This document shows, in pieces, positions 1 to 5,519 of a stretch of 5,573 nucleotides of DNA. Both the position numbers and the translations under genes were made by a program. Below the pieces are notes generated by a model. The model was given only the letters and a program-made list of their open reading frames with translations, made no database searches and was not told the DNA's origin. The number at the start of each line of letters is the position of its first letter. The stretch's first letter is position 1. Source of the DNA: an uncultured Campylobacter sp. (GTDB lineage Bacteria > Campylobacterota > Campylobacteria > Campylobacterales > Campylobacteraceae); NCBI GenBank assembly GCA_937875715.1, contig CALEHZ010000292.1:1-5573 (forward strand), in the 5' to 3' direction.

Positions 1-65
1 AATACATTTATTTTAAAAAAAAATAATTAAATATAAAAAATAAGTTAAAATTTAAAAATTCAAAA

Positions 66-95
66 AATAAACTATTTTATATAAAAAAGTTTATT
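66..95 (-). terminator. AT-only near-palindrome plus T-run, likely terminator
   Basis: Arms AATAAACT (66-73) and AGTTTATT (88-95) are exact inverted copies, and the middle (75-86) is itself a perfect 12-base palindrome, so the 30 bases are palindromic apart from one mismatched pair (74/87). It directly touches the stop codon of the gene at 96-668. On the minus strand it is followed by six T (positions 67-62). Archaeal termination relies mainly on T-runs, so the T-run may matter more than the AT-only stem. A terminator is an inference from position and shape. Confidence 0.5.
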
Positions 96-668
96 CTAAG
101 AATTTAATGGTTTAATACTATGAGCAATATTATTTAATTTATCAGAATATAAATCAACATTAGTATCATTAGTAAATATAAATAATTGATTTAAAGAATC
201 AGTTTTTTCATTGAAATATGTGATTTGTCTAAATTTAACCACATTCATATTTGTATAATTAATAAAACTAGTATCTGGTTCATATTCCTTCCACTCCAAA
301 TAATTTCCATTATTAGTTTTAATACTAGAAACATTTTTAAGTTCTTTAATATTTCCATTATATTCATAAAGTTTATAACCATTAACTTCTTCTGTAGTGA
401 TATTTTTATATCCTGAAGACTTTCCATTAACTTTTAATGCCTCAAAATAATCATCTAAAAAGTTTTTAGAATTAGTAACACCAATAAAAAAAATTCCAAT
501 ATTATCAGAATAAGCAATACCTTGATCATTAATAAAATAACTGTTTGGAATAGAAATTGAAGAATCCATTGAATTTAATTCTTTACCACCTACATCTAAA
601 AAAAAGAATAATCCTACAACAACAATAATAACTACTAGAATAATAGTTAAAATACTTTTTTTGTTCAT
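96..668 (-). CDS. Membrane-anchored protein of unknown function (archaeal)
   Basis: I do not recognise a named family. The 190-residue protein starts with a short basic stretch (MNKKS) and one strongly hydrophobic helix (about residues 6-24, rich in I, V, L and F), then a hydrophilic domain of about 165 residues rich in N, K, Y and S. This is the layout of a protein anchored in the membrane with its domain outside the cell. The domain has alternating strand-like segments and ends in a helix-like stretch (LYSDKLNNIAHSIK), a pattern seen in small PsbP/Mog1-like domains common in methanogen surface proteins; that likeness is my impression only. The start at 668 is supported by a GGTGAG ribosome binding site five bases upstream and a TATA-like box further up. 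It is the last archaeal gene in the window and is followed by a probable terminator. Composition is very AT-rich, like its archaeal neighbours. Confidence 0.75.
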   Translation of the reverse strand: MNKKSILTIILVVIIVVVGLFFFLDVGGKELNSMDSSISIPNSYFINDQGIAYSDNIGIFFIGVTNSKNFLDDYFEALKVNGKSSGYKNITTEEVNGYKLYEYNGNIKELKNVSSIKTNNGNYLEWKEYEPDTSFINYTNMNVVKFRQITYFNEKTDSLNQLFIFTNDTNVDLYSDKLNNIAHSIKPLNS

Positions 669-673
669 GATAA

Positions 674-679
674 CTCACC
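674..679 (-). promoter_or_regulatory. Ribosome binding site GGTGAG
   Basis: On the minus strand GGTGAG lies five bases before the ATG at 668. It matches the GGAGGTGATC pattern complementary to the end of methanogen 16S rRNA, differs from the AAGGAT type in the right-hand part of the window, and fixes the start of the gene at 96-668. Confidence 0.7.
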
Positions 680-711
680 AATTAACATTAATTAAATAAA
701 TGTTTTCTCTT

Positions 712-719
712 TTATATAA
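712..719 (-). promoter_or_regulatory. Archaeal TATA-like box before gene 96-668
   Basis: The minus strand reads ATTATATAAAAG here, a good archaeal TATA box. A start of transcription about 25 bases downstream would fall near 689 and leave a leader of about 20 bases holding the GGTGAG site. The surrounding stretch 711-740 is a run of TATA/ATAT repeats, so the exact box is uncertain. Confidence 0.45.
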
Positions 720-756
720 TATATAATATATGATATATTTATCCTGAGATATTAAA

Positions 757-1275
757 TTATTTATTTTGAGCTTCTAAAAAATCATTTTGTATTTTAACTA
801 CTTCTTCACTTGTTTCAACAGAACTATAAGCTTCAAGAAGATTATAATTCATTTCAATGAAAGAATGACCCCATTTAAAACCATCCATAATGTGATTAGC
901 TTCTTCTTTAAATCCAGTGAGATATAAAGTAGCAGCTACTGCCTCATTAGTTGATAAAATACATGGTTTTCCAAAATTAACTGGATTAGCTGCTATTAAA
1001 AAAGGAAGAGATCTATGATATTTTGAAAGTGAAAAGAATGTAGAAGATGAAGAAATTTTATTCCAAGAACAATCCAATCCTACAACCCCTTTCTTTTCAA
1101 CAAGACCCCTATCTTCCATAGATACTGCTTTTTCAGCAAATGGATTTAAAACAATAGCACCTCTAGGAATTTGATGAATCTTATATACAATCCTACATTT
1201 ACCTTGTTTTTCCATTTTAAAACTAGTACATTTCTTTTTATCACATTCATTAGCATGAAAAACAGTAACTTTCAT
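757..1275 (-). CDS. tsr3: Tsr3-type rRNA aminocarboxypropyltransferase (DUF367)
   Basis: Tsr3 moves the 3-amino-3-carboxypropyl group from S-adenosylmethionine to a uridine-derived base in small-subunit rRNA (the hypermodified 1191 site in yeast 18S rRNA; the equivalent position near 966 in archaea), late in ribosome maturation in the cytoplasm. The 172-residue length fits archaeal members. Family marks are visible in order: an N-terminal stretch with Cys and Lys (HANECDKKKC, about 8-16) as in the RLI-like N-domain; GLDCSW at 66-71; R88 then LPFLIAANPVNFGKP at 90-104; LSTNEAVAATLYLTGF at 107-122; FKWGHSFIEMN at 133-143. The protein is intact. The ATG at 1275 has a weak GTGAT ribosome binding site three bases upstream and a TATA-like box near 1311. 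The family occurs in archaea and eukaryotes, not in ordinary bacteria, so it is the strongest single marker that this end of the window is archaeal. Confidence 0.93.
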   Translation of the reverse strand: MKVTVFHANECDKKKCTSFKMEKQGKCRIVYKIHQIPRGAIVLNPFAEKAVSMEDRGLVEKKGVVGLDCSWNKISSSSTFFSLSKYHRSLPFLIAANPVNFGKPCILSTNEAVAATLYLTGFKEEANHIMDGFKWGHSFIEMNYNLLEAYSSVETSEEVVKIQNDFLEAQNK

Positions 1276-1310
1276 ATTATCACAAAAATATTAGTAAAAT
1301 ATATTTTAGA

Positions 1311-1318
1311 TTTATAAA
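1311..1318 (-). promoter_or_regulatory. Archaeal TATA-like box before tsr3
   Basis: TTTATAAA, identical on both strands, lies 36-43 bases before the tsr3 ATG. Transcription starting about 26 bases on would begin near 1288 and give a short leader of about 12 bases. The 107-base gap (1276-1382) is nearly all A and T, so other boxes are possible. Confidence 0.4.
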
Positions 1319-1363
1319 AATAAATAAACTTTAAATCCAAAATATAATTTAAAATAAATAAGC

Positions 1364-1370
1364 AAAAAAA
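1364..1370 (-). terminator. T7 run after the upstream archaeal gene
   Basis: Seven T in a row on the minus strand, 13 bases after the stop codon at 1383. Archaeal RNA polymerase ends transcription at such runs without needing a hairpin. It would separate the gene at 1383-2057 from tsr3. Confidence 0.35.
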
Positions 1371-1382
1371 TATAACTCTAAT

Positions 1383-2057
1383 CTACTGATTAACATTAGG
1401 ATTATAATTTTCAGTTTTTGCTTGTTTAATTTCTTTAACAAGTTCTTTCATATCAGATTTTGAAATTCCTAAAATATCATATAATTCAGGAGCTTTAGAA
1501 TTATCTTTATAAGACAAACTCTTTAATAAAGGTTCTATATAATCAGTATACAACTCACAATACATAGATCCATCACATTTAAGAGTATCTCCAGAAGAAA
1601 TTATATAAATAATATAAGATGCTTTAGTATCTTCAGCTTCACAAATATAAACATTCATAACACTACTATTATTAGATTTAGAGTTATTATCTCCTGTTGT
1701 TGGAACAGCTTGAGAAGAATAAATATTCCATGAAACTCCATTGAATTCTCTTATTTCTGGATGAGGTAATCCTTGAAGAGAATAAAGATCTATTAAAATA
1801 GAAGCATTTTTAAGACAAGACATATTATATTCTATCTTATTTATTTTATCTTTATAAGATGCAGACCATTGATAATAAGGCATAGATTTATTTATAGGAA
1901 CTTTACTAACATTACCAGTAAATTCTCCTTTTAAAAATTTATTATTAAATTCTGTTTTTTCACTAGATTCAAATGTTCCTAATGAAAAAGCAGCGATAAT
2001 AGCTATAATTACAATGACAAATGCAATAATTGCAATATATTTCTTTTTTAAAACCAT
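1383..2057 (-). CDS. Membrane-anchored protein of unknown function, 5' end at the join
   Basis: I do not recognise a named family. From the ATG at 2057 it has 224 residues: a basic start (MVLKKKY), one long hydrophobic helix (about residues 8-26, almost all I, A, V and F), then a hydrophilic domain of about 190 residues with four Cys (in SCLKN, YICEA, LKCDG and MYCEL) and an N/S-rich loop ([11 protein letters not shown]). The layout matches an outward-facing anchored protein, like the gene at 96-668, and its later part ([10 protein letters not shown] to [11 protein letters not shown]) again looks like a small PsbP/Mog1-type fold, which is a guess. The frame stays open to an ATG at 2087, but the extra ten codons lie in sequence that encodes the end of hisIE on the same strand, so I prefer 2057. 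Neither start has a GGTGA site or an archaeal promoter, unlike the two archaeal genes downstream. The true start may therefore be missing. Confidence 0.65.
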   Translation of the reverse strand: MVLKKKYIAIIAFVIVIIAIIAAFSLGTFESSEKTEFNNKFLKGEFTGNVSKVPINKSMPYYQWSASYKDKINKIEYNMSCLKNASILIDLYSLQGLPHPEIREFNGVSWNIYSSQAVPTTGDNNSKSNNSSVMNVYICEAEDTKASYIIYIISSGDTLKCDGSMYCELYTDYIEPLLKSLSYKDNSKAPELYDILGISKSDMKELVKEIKQAKTENYNPNVNQ

Positions 2058-2850
2058 TTTTAGAACTGCGGCTGTTTTTTTCATCAATTCCGCTTAGGCC
2101 CTCGCGGCGCTCTAACTCATCTAAAAGCCTGCTAGGATGGATGTTTAAAGCACTAAGCGCTACAATCATATGAAAAAGCACGTCAGCACCTTCATAAATG
2201 ACATCATATTCTGGATGACCAGCTCTGTGCTCGCCTGGAGCGCCACTTAGCAAGTCTTTTACAGCCAAAACAAACTCACCGCCTTCTTCGCTAATTTTCT
2301 TCAAATATGCATTTGCGCCTTTTTCATAAAGTTTTGCCACATATGAAGTGTTAGCATCGCCATCGAGTCGGCGCTGTAAACAAGCGTGATAAAGCCTATC
2401 TAAAATATCGTATTTTGGAGCATTTAGCGAATTTTCTGGCTTTGAATTTTCTAAATTTTTTAAAGTAGAAAATTCAGCTGACTGCGACCCAGAAAATTCA
2501 GAATTTTCAGAAAATTCAGACCCAGCGGGCCCAGAAGCAAAAAATTCAAGGCTATTAAAAAAGCAAGATTTTTGCCCAGTATGACAAGCAGCACCTGTTT
2601 GTTCTACTTTTAGCAAAAGCGTATCGCCATCGCAATCAAGCTTGATTTCAAGGACTTTTTGCGTATGTCCGCTGCTTTCACCTTTTTTCCAAATTCTGCC
2701 TTTTGAGCGTGAAAAATAATGCGCAAAGCCAGTTTTTTGCGTAAGCTCTAAGCTTTCTTCGTTCATGTAAGCAAGCATTAAAACTTCGCCACTCTGGCTT
2801 TGAACGATAGTAGGCACCAATCCAGCGCATTTTTCCCAGTCAATTTTCAT
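1969..2850 (-). CDS. hisIE: HisIE: phosphoribosyl-AMP cyclohydrolase / phosphoribosyl-ATP pyrophosphatase, abnormal C-terminus
   Basis: A two-domain cytoplasmic enzyme for histidine steps 2 and 3: the HisE domain removes pyrophosphate from phosphoribosyl-ATP and the HisI domain opens the ring of phosphoribosyl-AMP. HisI spans about residues 1-105: VLMLAYMN (23-30), [16 protein letters not shown] (47-62), LDCDGD (71-76) with metal-binding Asp, and zinc ligands Cys73, Cys89 and Cys96, spaced as in known HisI. HisE spans about 148-255: [10 protein letters not shown] (184-193) and [13 protein letters not shown] (220-232). The linker (about 106-145) is long, rich in E, F, S and N, and carries short DNA repeats. 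The genuine protein ends near residue 261 (about 2068); the remaining 30 or so residues come from reading archaeal DNA out of frame, so the natural stop codon is lost. Both catalytic domains appear complete. The ATG at 2850 overlaps the toxin stop by one base (TAATG) and has an AAGG site just upstream, inside the toxin gene. Confidence 0.9.
   Translation of the reverse strand: MKIDWEKCAGLVPTIVQSQSGEVLMLAYMNEESLELTQKTGFAHYFSRSKGRIWKKGESSGHTQKVLEIKLDCDGDTLLLKVEQTGAACHTGQKSCFFNSLEFFASGPAGSEFSENSEFSGSQSAEFSTLKNLENSKPENSLNAPKYDILDRLYHACLQRRLDGDANTSYVAKLYEKGANAYLKKISEEGGEFVLAVKDLLSGAPGEHRAGHPEYDVIYEGADVLFHMIVALSALNIHPSRLLDELERREGLSGIDEKNSRSSKNGFKKEIYCNYCICHCNYSYYRCFFIRNI
2045..2075. other. Join between archaeal and Campylobacter-like DNA
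   Basis: Left of this point the sequence is extremely AT-rich and encodes archaeal proteins; right of it GC rises sharply (for example ccctcgcggcgctctaac at 2099-2116) and encodes the end of a bacterial HisIE. HisIE homology stops near its residue 261 (about 2068), where the family normally ends (EKNSR then a few residues). The frame then runs on for about 30 residues rich in C, Y, N and I that are the archaeal gene read in the wrong frame. No insertion sequence, tRNA, att-like duplication or terminal repeat is visible at the point. The exact base cannot be fixed because both sides are A-rich here. Confidence 0.8.
2429..2517. repeat. Six copies of GAAAATTC / GAATTTTC in the hisIE linker
   Basis: GAATTTTC occurs at 2429-2436, 2444-2451 and 2501-2508, and its reverse complement GAAAATTC at 2468-2475, 2492-2499 and 2510-2517. 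The last three alternate in orientation with a single A between them, giving overlapping perfect inverted repeats over 2492-2517. The frame stays open and the repeats encode EFS/ENS-like residues in the linker between the HisI and HisE domains. Confidence 0.8.
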
Positions 2851-3143
2851 TATTTACCTTTTTTATATGTTGTGTCGCTTTTTTTGTCTATTTCTATGAT
2901 TAAAAGAATTTTTATTTTATTTTCTTTTTCAATTACGCCTATTATTCTGTATTGTCCTATTCTCCATCGCCATCTATCATCTTTTGCGTTTTCTACATCT
3001 TTACAATTTGGCAGCATTGTAGGATTTTTGGCATTTAATAGATTATTATAAATAAAAGATTGTATTTTTATCGCACTTTTAAAATCACCTTTTTGTAATT
3101 TTTTTAAGTATTTTAATACTTTTTCTTCTATTTTAATTTCCAT
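2850..3143 (-). CDS. RelE/ParE-superfamily toxin of a type II toxin-antitoxin pair
   Basis: RelE-like toxins cut mRNA on the ribosome, while the related ParE toxins hit gyrase; which applies here cannot be told from sequence alone. The 97 residues fit the family. An N-terminal helical half ([11 protein letters not shown], then about 21-38) is followed by the core [19 protein letters not shown] (57-75) and a final strand [17 protein letters not shown] (77-93). Arg66 lines up with E. coli RelE Arg61 and Tyr93 with Tyr87, but the position of RelE Arg81 seems to hold Lys87. The start at 3143 overlaps the end of the antitoxin gene by 11 bases, the usual arrangement for translational coupling. Its stop shares one base with the hisIE start. 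GC content is lower than in ilvE, the SPFH gene and hisIE, suggesting the pair arrived separately. Confidence 0.8.
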   Translation of the reverse strand: MEIKIEEKVLKYLKKLQKGDFKSAIKIQSFIYNNLLNAKNPTMLPNCKDVENAKDDRWRWRIGQYRIIGVIEKENKIKILLIIEIDKKSDTTYKKGK

Positions 3144-3381
3144 TCATAGAACCTTTTAGTTCTTCTTCTATTTCTTTTTGTAAATTTAAAGCTTCTTGCG
3201 GATTATCTTTTTGCCATTGTTTGAAGTCTTTAAACATTTGCGTTTCTTCAATCTTATAAAATTTGCCCTTATTTTTTGCTTTATCAATTTTTAGCTTAGC
3301 ACCCAATTCTTCTGCTAAATTCTTAAAAATGTTTAAAACTCTTTCATTTGCATTTTCTAATCGTAATGTATAAGTATTCAT
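3133..3381 (-). CDS. Probable antitoxin partner of the RelE-like toxin
   Basis: An 82-residue protein directly before the toxin and overlapping it by 11 bases. It begins with a strand-like MNTYTLRLE followed by a helix (ANERVLNIFKNLAEELGAKL, about 11-30), and ends in a charged helical tail (FKDFKQWQKDN, LQKEIEEELKG, about 50-77) of the sort that wraps the toxin. No antitoxin family is certain; the role comes from size, position and the partner. I chose the ATG at 3381 because a strong AAAGGGGC ribosome binding site sits four bases upstream. The frame is open back to 3468, but that extension crosses an inverted repeat and has no ribosome binding site. Antitoxins of this kind usually repress their own promoter, and the inverted repeat at 3424-3466 is a candidate site. 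Confidence 0.7.
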   Translation of the reverse strand: MNTYTLRLENANERVLNIFKNLAEELGAKLKIDKAKNKGKFYKIEETQMFKDFKQWQKDNPQEALNLQKEIEEELKGSMNGN

Positions 3382-3385
3382 TTTT

Positions 3386-3393
3386 GCCCCTTT
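3386..3393 (-). promoter_or_regulatory. Ribosome binding site that sets the antitoxin start
   Basis: AAAGGGGC on the minus strand, four bases before the ATG at 3381. It decides for the 82-residue antitoxin over a 111-residue version starting at 3468. Confidence 0.65.
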
Positions 3394-3423
3394 AACACAG
3401 CAAATTTTGTAATAGATGCGTCC

Positions 3424-3466
3424 GTGGCTAAAAGTGCAAATAATCCACTTATCATCTTTTAGCCAC
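3424..3466. repeat. 11-bp perfect inverted repeat upstream of the toxin-antitoxin pair
   Basis: Arms GTGGCTAAAAG (3424-3434) and CTTTTAGCCAC (3456-3466) are exact inverted copies with 21 bases between. A second pair, AAGTG (3432-3436) and CACTT (3446-3450), lies inside and shares three bases with the outer arm, so two alternative or partly stacked stems are possible. It lies between the SPFH stop (3483) and the antitoxin start (3381). Neither strand has a T-run after the stem, so it is not a normal intrinsic terminator. A repressor site for the antitoxin or an mRNA structure is the likeliest role, inferred from position. Confidence 0.7.
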
Positions 3467-3482
3467 ATCCACCGCTAATTTT

Positions 3483-4547
3483 TCACTGCTCCATTGCGCT
3501 TTGCTTTGCCTTATCCTTCGTATCTACCCAAATATTTGGCACCGCACCACCTGGCGTTAAAAAGATTTTAGCATCTTTATTTTCTTTTAAGGCATCATTG
3601 AAATTTCTTTGAATTTCAATTTGTTTTAGATTTAGCAAATTCCCAGTTAGCGACTTTGCCACCTCTGTATTTGCGTATGCAGCTGCGTCTGCTTCGATTT
3701 TTACAGCATCAGCCTTACCTTGTGCTTCGATTTTTACAGCTTCAGCCGTTCCCTTTGCCAAAGCCGCTTTTTTAAGAGCTTCTTGATTTGCTCTTTCAAC
3801 CTCGTATTTTGTGCGTTCTGCTTCTTGCTTTGCGATTTGAACACGCTCAATTTGCTCTTTTACCTTTGGGGGCAAAATGATTTCTCTTAGCTGCACGCTA
3901 GCAAGCTCTACTGGCTGATTTGGCTGTTTGTCGATATCAGCTCTGATTGCTGCATCGATTGCCGCTGCGATTTCATTTCTGCGCTCAGGGAGCTCTTCAG
4001 CTGTGTATTTACCAGTTACAGAGCGAACAACATTTCGCACCACCGGATCAATGATTTTATTCTCCCAGCTAAAACCCCACGCAGCTATTGTTTGTGGCGC
4101 ATTCCCAGGATTTAAGCGGTATTGAATCGTAATATCCATGCTCACGGGCAAACCACGAGAATCAAGCACCGAAATAGTGTCTTTTGTCTCTATTCCGCTA
4201 CCGCGAGTTTGCATTTCATTGCGGCCTTCGCTTGAAGTGTAGTTGATTTGGCGAACTTTGGTATCAACAACGCTTACTTTTTGCATAAAAGGCACAAAAA
4301 AGTGAAATCCCGCATTTAATGGCATTGGCTCAAATTTTCCAAGCGTGCTTTTAATTCCTACTTCGCCTGAGTTAATTATCACAAATGGTCTAGCGACAAG
4401 CAGCACCACAATAATGATAATTAGCGTATAAATTAACCCTGAAAATTTATTAAAATTTGGCAGCTTTACACCGCTAAAATCAAATTTTGGAGATGAGCTT
4501 TTATTATTTGAGCCTTTGTTAAAATAATCATTTAAATCTGCTGGCAA
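3483..4547 (-). CDS. SPFH/band 7 (prohibitin/HflK-like) membrane protein
   Basis: A 354-residue scaffold protein of the stomatin/prohibitin/flotillin/HflK group, which form large ring-like assemblies at the inner membrane and influence membrane proteases and domains. A basic, S/N-rich cytoplasmic N-terminus (1-36) leads to one membrane helix (about 37-56, IYTLIIIIVVLLVARPFVI), then the band 7 domain (about 57-225: NSGEVGIKSTLGKFEP, ISVLDSRGLPVSMDITIQYRL, VVRNVVRSVTGKYTAEEL, LREIILPPKVKEQIERV). A long Ala/Lys/Glu coiled coil follows (about 226-295), then a short tail with PGGAVPNIWVD. The coiled coil holds an 11-residue tandem repeat. The start codon is TTG at 4547, supported by GAAAGGAT upstream and by the lack of any nearby in-frame ATG. 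The gene starts 12 bases after ilvE, so they are probably one transcript. The ilvE-SPFH pair resembles the Campylobacter jejuni order I recall. It is HflK-like, but no hflC partner is present. Confidence 0.88.
   Translation of the reverse strand: MPADLNDYFNKGSNNKSSSPKFDFSGVKLPNFNKFSGLIYTLIIIIVVLLVARPFVIINSGEVGIKSTLGKFEPMPLNAGFHFFVPFMQKVSVVDTKVRQINYTSSEGRNEMQTRGSGIETKDTISVLDSRGLPVSMDITIQYRLNPGNAPQTIAAWGFSWENKIIDPVVRNVVRSVTGKYTAEELPERRNEIAAAIDAAIRADIDKQPNQPVELASVQLREIILPPKVKEQIERVQIAKQEAERTKYEVERANQEALKKAALAKGTAEAVKIEAQGKADAVKIEADAAAYANTEVAKSLTGNLLNLKQIEIQRNFNDALKENKDAKIFLTPGGAVPNIWVDTKDKAKQSAMEQ
3691..3747 (-). repeat. Two 24-bp direct repeats in the SPFH coiled coil
   Basis: The copies at 3691-3714 and 3724-3747 differ at one base and lie 33 bases apart, start to start. 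Each begins gcttcgatttttacagc on the plus strand. They encode the successive segments EAVKIEAQGKA and DAVKIEADAAA, an in-frame duplication of one 11-residue coiled-coil unit. Confidence 0.8.
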
Positions 4548-4560
4548 ATTTTATCCTTTC
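4545..4560 (-). promoter_or_regulatory. TTG start codon with GAAAGGAT ribosome binding site
   Basis: GAAAGGAT (4560-4553 on the minus strand) precedes TTG (4547-4545) and overlaps the last base of the ilvE stop codon. No ATG is available in frame near the start of the conserved MPADLNDYF N-terminus. The weak start may lower SPFH output relative to ilvE. Confidence 0.65.
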
Positions 4561-5483
4561 TATTCTACTATTGTAATGTATTTTTTGTATTTTTCATTGC
4601 GGCCAGTAACTGCTTCAAAATACGCTTCTTGTAGCTTTTTGGCCACTGGGCCACGCTTGCCTGTGCCTATAATGCGTTGGTCTATATTTGTAATCGGTGT
4701 AACCTCAGCTGCCGTGCCTGTAAAAAACGCCTCATCAGCAATATAAGCTTGTTCTCTTGTGATACGCTCTTTGCGAATCTCATAACCTAAATCCTTTGCT
4801 ATTTCAATAATAGTTGCTTGAGTAATGCTCTCTAAGCTTGTATCATTTGGCGGAGTGATGATTACATTATCACGCACGATAAAAAAGCACTCGCCAGGGC
4901 CTTCAGCAATGAAGCCTTGCGGGTCTAAAAGCAATGCCTCATCATAGCCAGCTACTACAGCATCATAGCCTGCCATTTGTGAGTTAAAGTAGTTCGCAGA
5001 TGCTTTTGCCTTTGCCATCATTGTGTTTGCGCCAGGTTTTGCCCATGAGCTGATTTTTACTTTAATGCCGTTTTCTAGGGCTTCTTCGCCCATATATGCA
5101 CCCCATTGCCACGCTGCTACTATTACATTTACAGGGCAGCCGATGTGGCTAACTCCCATTTTACCATAGCCTAAAAACACCAAAGGGCGAATATACACAT
5201 TATCACTAAAAGTATTTTCTTTAATAATATCAATATGAGCCTTATTTATCTCATCTTGGCTAAATGGAATATCAATCAAACACGCTTTTGCTGAGTTAAA
5301 AAGCCTTTTTGTGTGAGTGTGAAGTCTAAAAATTCCATATCCTTTTTCAAGCTTATAAGCCCTAACGCCTTCAAAAACTGCGTTTCCATAGTGCAGTGAG
5401 TGACTTAAAACATGCGTAGTTGCGTCTTTCCACGCTACCATTTTTCCATCATACCAGATTTTTTCTGCCTCAGGTAATGCCAT
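4560..5483 (-). CDS. ilvE: Branched-chain amino acid aminotransferase
   Basis: A PLP-dependent, fold-type IV transaminase in the cytoplasm. It swaps the amino group between glutamate and the keto acids of leucine, isoleucine and valine, the last step of their synthesis. The 307-residue length is normal. Family marks in order: WYDGKMVAWKDATTHVLSHSLHYG (10-33), FEGVRAY (37-43), Arg60 (phosphate contact in HTKRLF), YIRPLVFLGYGKMG (97-110), Lys160 in AKAKASANY (PLP Schiff-base lysine, matching E. coli AAKAGGNY), Glu194 in FIAEGPGE (binds the PLP ring nitrogen), and FTGTAAEVTPI (254-264). The ATG at 5483 has AAAGGAT six bases upstream and a clear promoter beyond that. It is the first gene of a probable operon with the SPFH gene 12 bases downstream. 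The protein looks intact and its composition matches the hisIE and SPFH genes. Confidence 0.95.
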   Translation of the reverse strand: MALPEAEKIWYDGKMVAWKDATTHVLSHSLHYGNAVFEGVRAYKLEKGYGIFRLHTHTKRLFNSAKACLIDIPFSQDEINKAHIDIIKENTFSDNVYIRPLVFLGYGKMGVSHIGCPVNVIVAAWQWGAYMGEEALENGIKVKISSWAKPGANTMMAKAKASANYFNSQMAGYDAVVAGYDEALLLDPQGFIAEGPGECFFIVRDNVIITPPNDTSLESITQATIIEIAKDLGYEIRKERITREQAYIADEAFFTGTAAEVTPITNIDQRIIGTGKRGPVAKKLQEAYFEAVTGRNEKYKKYITIVE

Positions 5484-5513
5484 TTTGTATCCTTTATGAA
5501 AAAAAATTTTTTG

Positions 5514-5519
5514 ATTATA
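5514..5519 (-). promoter_or_regulatory. Campylobacter-type promoter for ilvE (GCTATAAT)
   Basis: The minus strand reads TTTTTTAGCTATAATC, a perfect TATAAT with the G two bases upstream and the T-rich stretch that replace a -35 box in Campylobacter. CTCTTT stands at the -35 spacing, with no match to TTGACA. Transcription would start near 5507, about 24 bases before the ATG. Further upstream (5545-5573) are repeated T-runs, common before such promoters. Confidence 0.75.

Noticed and set aside
225..427. Open frames on both strands within the gene at 96-668
   Set aside because: They are by-products of very AT-rich coding sequence, with no start signals.
711..740. TATA/ATAT run as a meaningful tandem repeat
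   Set aside because: It is short, irregular and expected in such AT-rich gaps; only the TATA-box part is used.
1969..2055. C-terminal tail of HisIE after residue 265 as a real new domain
   Set aside because: It is the archaeal membrane-helix coding sequence read in another frame, rich in C, Y and N, and has no likeness to HisE ends.
2058..2087. N-terminal extension ([10 protein letters not shown]) of the archaeal gene at 1383-2057
   Set aside because: These codons lie in the sequence encoding the end of hisIE on the same strand and probably come from the bacterial side of the join.
2800..3051. Plus-strand open frame opposite hisIE and the toxin
   Set aside because: It spans two genes that are clearly real on the other strand; the protein has no recognisable domain.
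3424..3466. Inverted repeat as an intrinsic terminator for the SPFH gene
   Set aside because: No T-run follows the stem on either strand.
3382..3468. Longer antitoxin reading from an ATG at 3468, adding 29 residues
   Set aside because: No ribosome binding site precedes it, it crosses the inverted repeat, and the ATG at 3381 has a strong AAAGGGGC site. The shorter 82-residue form also fits antitoxin size.
3928..4125. Plus-strand open frame opposite the SPFH gene
   Set aside because: It lies wholly opposite a well-conserved SPFH gene, has no ribosome binding site and resembles no known protein.
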